Shown: in pieces, positions 58,754 to 64,000 of the stretch
Layout: each line of letters begins with the position of its first letter
How positions within the stretch are numbered: the stretch's first letter is position 1
Assembly (NCBI GenBank): GCA_033060915.1
Contig: CM065393.1
Coordinates: 5,237,001-5,301,000, forward strand
Direction: 5' to 3'
DNA from: Euryodendron excelsum
Taxonomy: Eukaryota > Streptophyta > Magnoliopsida > Ericales > Pentaphylacaceae
DNA: 64,000 bases
Notes under the pieces: model-generated
The model's input: only the letters and a program-made list of their open reading frames with translations
The model's database searches: none
What the model was told of the DNA's origin: nothing
Program-made: the position numbers and the translations under genes

Positions 58754-59933
58754 CTACTCTCGAATGAACACATATCCCTTTGAGTGCTCGGAATAGTGTA
58801 TAAAGATACATTTCTTCCCTCTAGGGCCTAACTTCCTATACTTATGAGAAGCATTGTGTACATAGGTTGTCGAACCCCACGATCTTAAATGACTTAGGTC
58901 AGGCCTTTTGCTCGTCCATAGCTCATAAGGGGTAGATGGGACAGATTTTGAAGGCACACGTTTAGAATGTAGGCGGTAATCAATAAGGCATCCCCCTAAT
59001 AAGATATTGGTATATTAGCATGTGCCATCATTGACCTAACCATGTCTAACAAAGTGCGGTTCTGTCTCTCCGCTACACCATTTTGTTGTAGAGTATTTGG
59101 AATCGTCAACTGTCTAAGTATACCCTTATCCTCACAAAGCTCTCGGAACAGCCCAAATAGATACTCATGTCCACGATCAGTCCTTAGAGCCTTAATACTC
59201 CTGTCTAACTGATTTTCTACCTCAATAACATAACGTCCAAAACAATCTAATGCTTCTAACCTATGTGAGAGTAGATAGACATGATGAAAACGTGTGTAGT
59301 CATCTATGAATGTGATAAAATAAGGTGCACCATGTCTTGCCCTCACATTTATAGAACCACAAATATTTGAGTGAATAAGTTGTAATGGAAAAGATGCCAT
59401 TTGAGTCTTGCCTAAACATTTTCTGGTTGCCTTTACTTGAAGGCAACTCTTACAAACTGGCAAGTTGACCTTAGCGAGTGAATCCAGAAGACATTCTCTA
59501 GCTAGCCTGACTATTCTGTCCTGTCCAATATGTCCTAGTCTGGAATGCCATCTTACAGAATCAATAAAAGAATCATGCACAAAAGCATTAAATGAACTGT
59601 AGATTCTAAAGCATCATCTATACTGGAAATATTAACATCTAGAAAAATAAAACCATCCATCAAATATCCAAAACCATAGTAGACAGACCCACGATAAATG
59701 CGTATAGACTGAGTCTCAAAACAGAAACGATAATCGAGACTAAGCAAACTACTAACTGAAAGCAGATTCTGCCGTATCCTTGGTACATAAAGTACGTCAT
59801 GAAGGTCAAGAGTGCAACCACCGTTCAAATCTTTCCGATAAGTGCCAATCCCAATGACATCCACACTGGACTCGTTCCTTATATATATATTTTTTGCTAC
59901 CGATTGGTATGCGGTGAAACTCCACGTATCCAA
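58754..59933 (-). pseudogene. copia element 2: protease remainder and integrase
   Basis: 59933-59553 reads through GCTLDLHDVLYVPRIRQNLL, the protease end. 59580-58996 starts at the integrase zinc domain (WHSRLGHIGQDR, C-x-x-C in VCKSCLQ) and covers the core FITFIDDYTRFHHVYLLSH. The first catalytic residue is Asn (HSNICG, normally HSD), while the second (TDRGHEY) and third (NGVAERQNRT) are kept. 58957-58754 continues PYELWTSKRPDLSHLRSWG. Frame breaks separate the pieces. Confidence 0.85.
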
Positions 59934-60384
59934 ATCTGCTCCTCGCTATATGGTCGGTTGCTCCTGAGTCTACAATCCACATTTGAGGAGAGTGAGCAAT
60001 CAAAACTTGACTAAACACAAAACAATCAATGCAAGAAACATAAATGGGGAGTACCTTCTTCGACTTAGTGCACTCATGAGCGAAGTGTCTCAGCTGCTGA
60101 TAGTTATGGCAATTCATCTTGGCCTTATCTTTCTTACTATCTCTCTTGCCTCTCTTTTTATGCCTGGCAGACTTAGTCCTACTTGACCCAGTATCAAAAC
60201 GTTTCTTACCAGCATTAGCAATAGCACCACCTTTCTTGCGCTTGAACCCAGAAGTCAAGTGCGAACTAGTCTCGGCAACATAAGCAATACCACCATCAAC
60301 CTTACCAGCTTCTAGGCACTTAGCTTCCAACTCTAGGTGGTGGGAGATATCCTCAAATGTTCTCACATTATCATTGTGAGTCAT
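59806..60384 (-). pseudogene. copia element 2: gag C-terminal half, zinc knuckle, protease start
   Basis: The open frame starts MTHNDNVRTFEDISHHLELE, the end of gag, then a Lys/Arg-rich linker, a zinc knuckle with layout C-H-N-Y..H..C in which the second Cys is Tyr, and the protease active site WIVDSGATDHIA near 59975. The frame is lost soon after near 59930. Confidence 0.85.
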
Positions 60385-60930
60385 ATTCTACTTCATTTGC
60401 TCCTATGACTACGGTAGAGAGCGGATCACAGACTACACTTGCTGCTCATCAGTAAGAATATGTCCTGCTGCCTTAAGCTCGCATATTATGGTTGACATCA
60501 CTCGCAAATGTTGCCTCATGGAGTGATTAGATTTCTTTTGATAAGAATCAAATTTGAGTGTTAACTCGCACAGTTTAGTAAGAGAAGTTACCCCGTACTT
60601 CAGCTTTAACGCCTCCCAAGTCTCATAGGAGTCTGGATAAACTCAAACTCTAGCAGAAGATCATTCTCTATGCTGCTTAACATAAGATAGCGCGCATCAT
60701 GATCTTTCGCCTGCCAAGTTTTGTAGTGATCTAGGTCCCTACGGTGCTGAACTGTAGTACCCTATTCGGGCTCAGTCATCAGATGATCAATGTGAGCCAA
60801 TAGACCCTGCTCGTTAAGAACAAATTGAATCTTATAGCACCAAATGCTATAGTTGTCACCATTAAGCTTTTCTCCTTTAACGATGTCAGCCACTACGTTC
60901 TTAGATGCCACGATGAACTCTATAATAGAG
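60385..60930 (-). pseudogene. copia element 2: gag N-terminal half
   Basis: Reading leftward from about 60917: ASKNVVADIVKGEKLNGDNY, IQFVLNEQGLLAHIDHL, then DHYKTWQAKDHDARYLMLSS, a frameshift, YETWEALKLKYGVTSLTKLC and ELKAAGHILTDEQQV. This is the canonical copia gag (UBN2-type) order. The expected initiator is GTG (ATC GTG GCA) rather than ATG. Several stops (TGA/TAG) lie before 60385. Confidence 0.85.
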
Positions 60931-61079
60931 AGACAAAAACACAAGGATGTAAGAATAATGCATAACACATTTTTGCTATAAAAATCTAAATTAAAAAATA
61001 AGACAACTCCCAAAAATCGTGAGATCGAAAGGTTGCTATGCTCCCAATCATCTCTTGTGCCACTAATAATTATTATCAA

Positions 61080-62257
61080 ATTTTAATTTAACTAATACGC
61101 AAAAATTGGTTATCGAGAGTCAAAACTCTTAGCATGCTTTTAACCTATCAACCTCCCACTAAACAAATATATCCAAGCATGTGATAAGTTTCAGTTCCTT
61201 GCCTATAACATAAATATCATCGCAATAATATTTATATACTATCAAACAAGTTAAATTATGGAATTAAAACTAACAATTATCCCATGGAAAATCATAAAAC
61301 ATAAATTAAATGTAACTCTAATAATTAAAAAATGAAATAATAGAGTTCCAGCATGCTAACATGTTATTTGGTTCAATTCTGAATTTTCTGTAATTTTTTG
61401 AAAATTTTTAAACATAACAAAAGACTTAAGTAAATAATAGAAAAATACAGTAGGTATTAAAAAAATTCCAGTCACCATACCAACACTTAAACCAAGTGCC
61501 CAGAACCACATGACACAAAACCCGAGGCCTAAAAAATCATGCACGGGCCCCAACACGCGCAAGTAAGCCCTTAAAAACTATTTATTTTCTTTATTTTTTT
61601 TTCTGTTTTCCAAAATAATTTTTTTGTCCAGTAAAAAATTCTGAAAAAATAATATTAAAATAGAAAATATTTTTCCAAGCTTACACAAAAAAATTGGGCC
61701 AAAAACAACCTCGGGAAGGGGTCTCACGCGCTCCACGCGCAAGTGGGTAACTCATTGGGCCAACGCGGCTCGGCTCACAGTCAACGGCTCAGCTTGCCGT
61801 CAAAGCGGCTTGGCTCATAGTCAATGGCTCGGTCAACTAGCAGCTCAGCTCGGTCCATTTTCTTGAACACAGATTTGAACTAGTTTCGGCCCAAATTTTC
61901 AAATGGTCATAAGTCTCAAATCGTTCATCAAAAAATTACCCGTAATATATTGATGATAAGGTATTGAATAGAAAAACATAGCCATGTAAATTTTATGCTC
62001 AGATTCGCAGTATATAAAAAGTTATGAGCCGAGGAAGCGGCATCCATAAAAATTAGGGTTTGAGATTTCTCTCAAACCACTCATCCATTTGAGATGAAAC
62101 TTTTTAGATATACTATCATGCATATAGGCTACCACGTACTAAAATTTTAGACCAAACAGAGAATGTCTCTTTGGACAACCATTAAAACTTCAACAAAGCT
62201 TTTTCGAAAACCAGTGTAGGAAAACACATGTAATCATCCATGAGAAAATTTTCAATG
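61080..62257 (-). other. copia element 2 untranslated leader
   Basis: About 1.3 kb separates the primer site from the gag start. It is AT-rich with a GC-richer patch near 61700-61850 (repeated GGCTCGG/CAACGGCTC phrases). On the minus strand TCTCTCTATTATAG just before gag looks like a splice acceptor, so the leader may be spliced; this is inference. Confidence 0.55.
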
Positions 62258-62269
62258 GCTCTGATACCA
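62258..62269 (-). other. copia element 2 primer binding site
   Basis: GCTCTGATACCA on the plus strand is the exact reverse complement of TGGTATCAGAGC, the standard tRNA-Met site of plant copia elements. It sits one base from the LTR edge at 62271. Confidence 0.93.
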
Positions 62270-62270
62270 A

Positions 62271-62881
62271 TGTAGAATCTGTCTACAATTAAAATCAAAG
62301 CGGTAATTGGGTTTACCTCTTGAAAAGTGTCCGAAAGCAAGCCTAAAAGAGCTGATTTTGATCCGAAAAATTCTCTACGTGTACCTGCGTTCTCTTGTAA
62401 ATCTACCTGTGGTGGAATGCAATTAAACCTTTTCGAAAAGCCAAAAGTATCCACACTAATCACAACTTAAGAGTTTATCTTGATTGTGTATTTTGGAAGA
62501 GACACTAAAAGAATTGCTTGCACACTCTTACATACACAAAAATGTAGCCACTCAAATCTTTTTTCTTCTGTTAATCTCTTAAATATTTGTAAGTGTGGAA
62601 TGGATTTACAATTCCTAATTCTTGGTAGTTGCTACATGCCTCAACCACTATGATAAGTGGGAGCATGCTTGAACAATCACCCCAACCACTATAGTTCGTG
62701 GAAGCATGCTTAAACAACCATCTCAATTACTAAAGTAAGTGGGAGTATGCTTAAACCACCTAACACAAGTGGTAAGTGGGTCTTTGGGTTAGGGCATGCC
62801 CATGGACGCCTGAATCGGTCCGAACACGAACCGAACCCAACCAGTCCGAACACGCACAGACCCCAACCCGTCATACCAACA
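62271..62881 (-). repeat. copia element 2, 5' LTR (611 bp)
   Basis: On the plus strand it begins TGTAGAATCTGTCTACAATT and ends CGTCATACCAACA. Near the latter end it has CGAACACGAACCGAACCCAA plus further bases not present in the partner LTR. Confidence 0.9.
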
Positions 62882-62886
62882 TTGAT

Positions 62887-62908
62887 AATAAAATTCCCAC
62901 TTACCAAA

Positions 62909-62946
<38 letters not shown>

Positions 62947-64000
62947 ATTTATTTGTCCAAGAGCATATGTGCCCTTATGAGAAGCAGACGTCACACGCTT
63001 GTCTGATATTTATTTTCCATAAGCTTGGTGCGTGTATTTTGAACCCATGAGGTAATTGAGAGAGAAAGAGAGAGAGAGAGAGAAAGTAATGTTGAAATTA
63101 TTTTCAAAATATATAATATACGTAGTAGTTTTGGGGTTATTCCATTTTGGTTTTGACTAGTTTTGAAGAAAGTCTTTATTGCCTTATTAAATGAATCCCA
63201 CATCGAAAAGTGAGAAGTTTTGTAAGGCATTTATAAATACCAACAACTTTCTATGTATTGCTTTAGAGCAATGATTGGGTGTAGCACTCAAGTGTGAGCA
63301 TGTGTGCCAAGCCATATGTGTGCCACGCGCACATCTCGCGTGCAAGTCGCGTGGCCCAATGTGGCGCTTTAGTGACGCAATGTGGCGCTTTAGTGGCGCA
63401 ATTGGCACTTGGACACGTGGCACATACGCGTGTGGCGTGTGATCAAGACCATTGATTTTTGTCAATCATAATGATCAACGATCGGATGGCTAATATATAA
63501 GCAAAAAAGATCGTATGGTGAGAACCACACCTGATCATAGAGGTGTGATGTATGATCTGATCAAATAATAAATAGATGCGATCTACACCGTTAGATTAAG
63601 AAAGGGGTGATCTGACGGCTGTGTTTAAATTTGCAAGTGATTGTTAGAAATCAATTATTATTTAAATTCTAATAGTCATGTCTGGTCCAAAAAAACACCA
63701 AAATGTCTATAAAAACATGACAAATTCGTAGACAAAGCTATATAATTTTTCCTACAACTTCTCTATATATTGAAATGCAATACAGTTCTTGATTCTTTTC
63801 TAGTTTTATTATTCATCATCTCTGAAGTCTGTTTCTACAGAAATAGACATTCAGATTCTTGGTAGACTTGATAATCAGAGGGTATTCGGGTCTGATTTCG
63901 TGTGTGTAACACGCAGTCAGAATTACAGATTTTTCTGGGCTCCATTATATCCTGGAGGCGATTCGCCATTAACCCGATACACACCAGATTCTGAGAATTG
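62887..64000. other. GA microsatellites and LTR-like sequence at the window edge
   Basis: (GA)n runs at 62910-62943 and 63058-63083. From about 63180 the sequence has CCCACATCGAAAAGTGAGAAG followed by TTTATAAATACC, a promoter layout often seen in plant copia LTRs, and later a CCTGGAGGCGATTCGCCATT stretch near 63950. It may be the start of another retrotransposon continuing beyond the window; edges and class unresolved. No gene seen. Confidence 0.35.

Larger units (their letters stand above)
56168..62881 (-). mobile_element. Ty1/copia element 2 (6.7 kb), minus strand, RT core deleted
   Basis: LTRs at 56168-56724 and 62271-62881, tRNA-Met-type primer site at 62258-62269 next to the right-hand (5') LTR, and target duplications TTGGT (56163-56167) and TTGAT (62882-62886). 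Between them, read leftward: leader, gag, zinc knuckle, protease, integrase, linker and RNase H. The reverse-transcriptase core between linker and RNase H is missing. It is a structurally complete but non-autonomous, decayed copy. Confidence 0.92.

Noticed and set aside
57782..60384. Long minus-strand frames as host genes
   Set aside because: They are gag-pol parts lying between two LTRs with primer site and target duplications.

Overview
This is nuclear DNA of a plant, most likely a woody eudicot. The evidence is one protein gene split into many exons with GT-AG introns, an AT-rich background, and plant-type LTR retrotransposons (Ty1/copia with tRNA-Met primer sites, a SIRE/Maximus-like LTR, a very long Tat/Ogre-like LTR), L1-type LINEs with zinc-binding and RNase H tails, tRNA-derived SINE candidates and short TIR elements. 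Nothing bacterial, viral or organellar was seen. The species cannot be named from the sequence.

Layout. (1) 1-19.4 kb is a nested repeat island. A decayed LINE on the minus strand appears to be split by a Tat-like solo LTR (LTR#1: 1559-2656, 4491-6628, about 18695-19146). LTR#1 was entered by a SIRE-like solo LTR (2657-4490) and by a Ty1/copia element (6629 to about 18664). The copia element was itself entered by a second solo LTR of the first family (LTR#2: 12838-17563). (2) 19.4-22.2 kb is mostly empty AT-rich sequence that includes the likely promoter. (3) 22,527-54,887 on the plus strand is the only host gene recognised: the plant CLEC16A-family gene TRANSPARENT TESTA 9 / GREEN FLUORESCENT SEED 9. 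I assembled 23 coding exons by hand, giving 2802 nt or 933 residues with every junction in phase, provided a 10-nt micro-exon at 54310-54319 is used. Its introns (up to 7.3 kb) hold LINE pieces, TIR elements, a SINE candidate, tandem duplications, microsatellites and long G or C runs. (4) 54.9-56.2 kb is intergenic with no gene seen. (5) 56,168-62,881 is a complete-ended copia element on the minus strand, with both LTRs, a primer site and a probable target-site duplication, but with its reverse-transcriptase core deleted. (6) 62.9-64.0 kb has GA repeats and LTR-like sequence running off the window.

Functionally, the window is one trafficking gene embedded in repeats. In Arabidopsis the TT9/GFS9 protein is a Golgi-associated membrane-trafficking factor needed for vacuolar protein transport and flavonoid accumulation. 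I found no convincing new multi-gene system. The most useful items for follow-up are the order of the nested insertions, the micro-exon, the RT-less copia element, a 21-bp LINE insertion with a 19-bp target duplication, and the T(n)G(n) tracts in the gene's introns.
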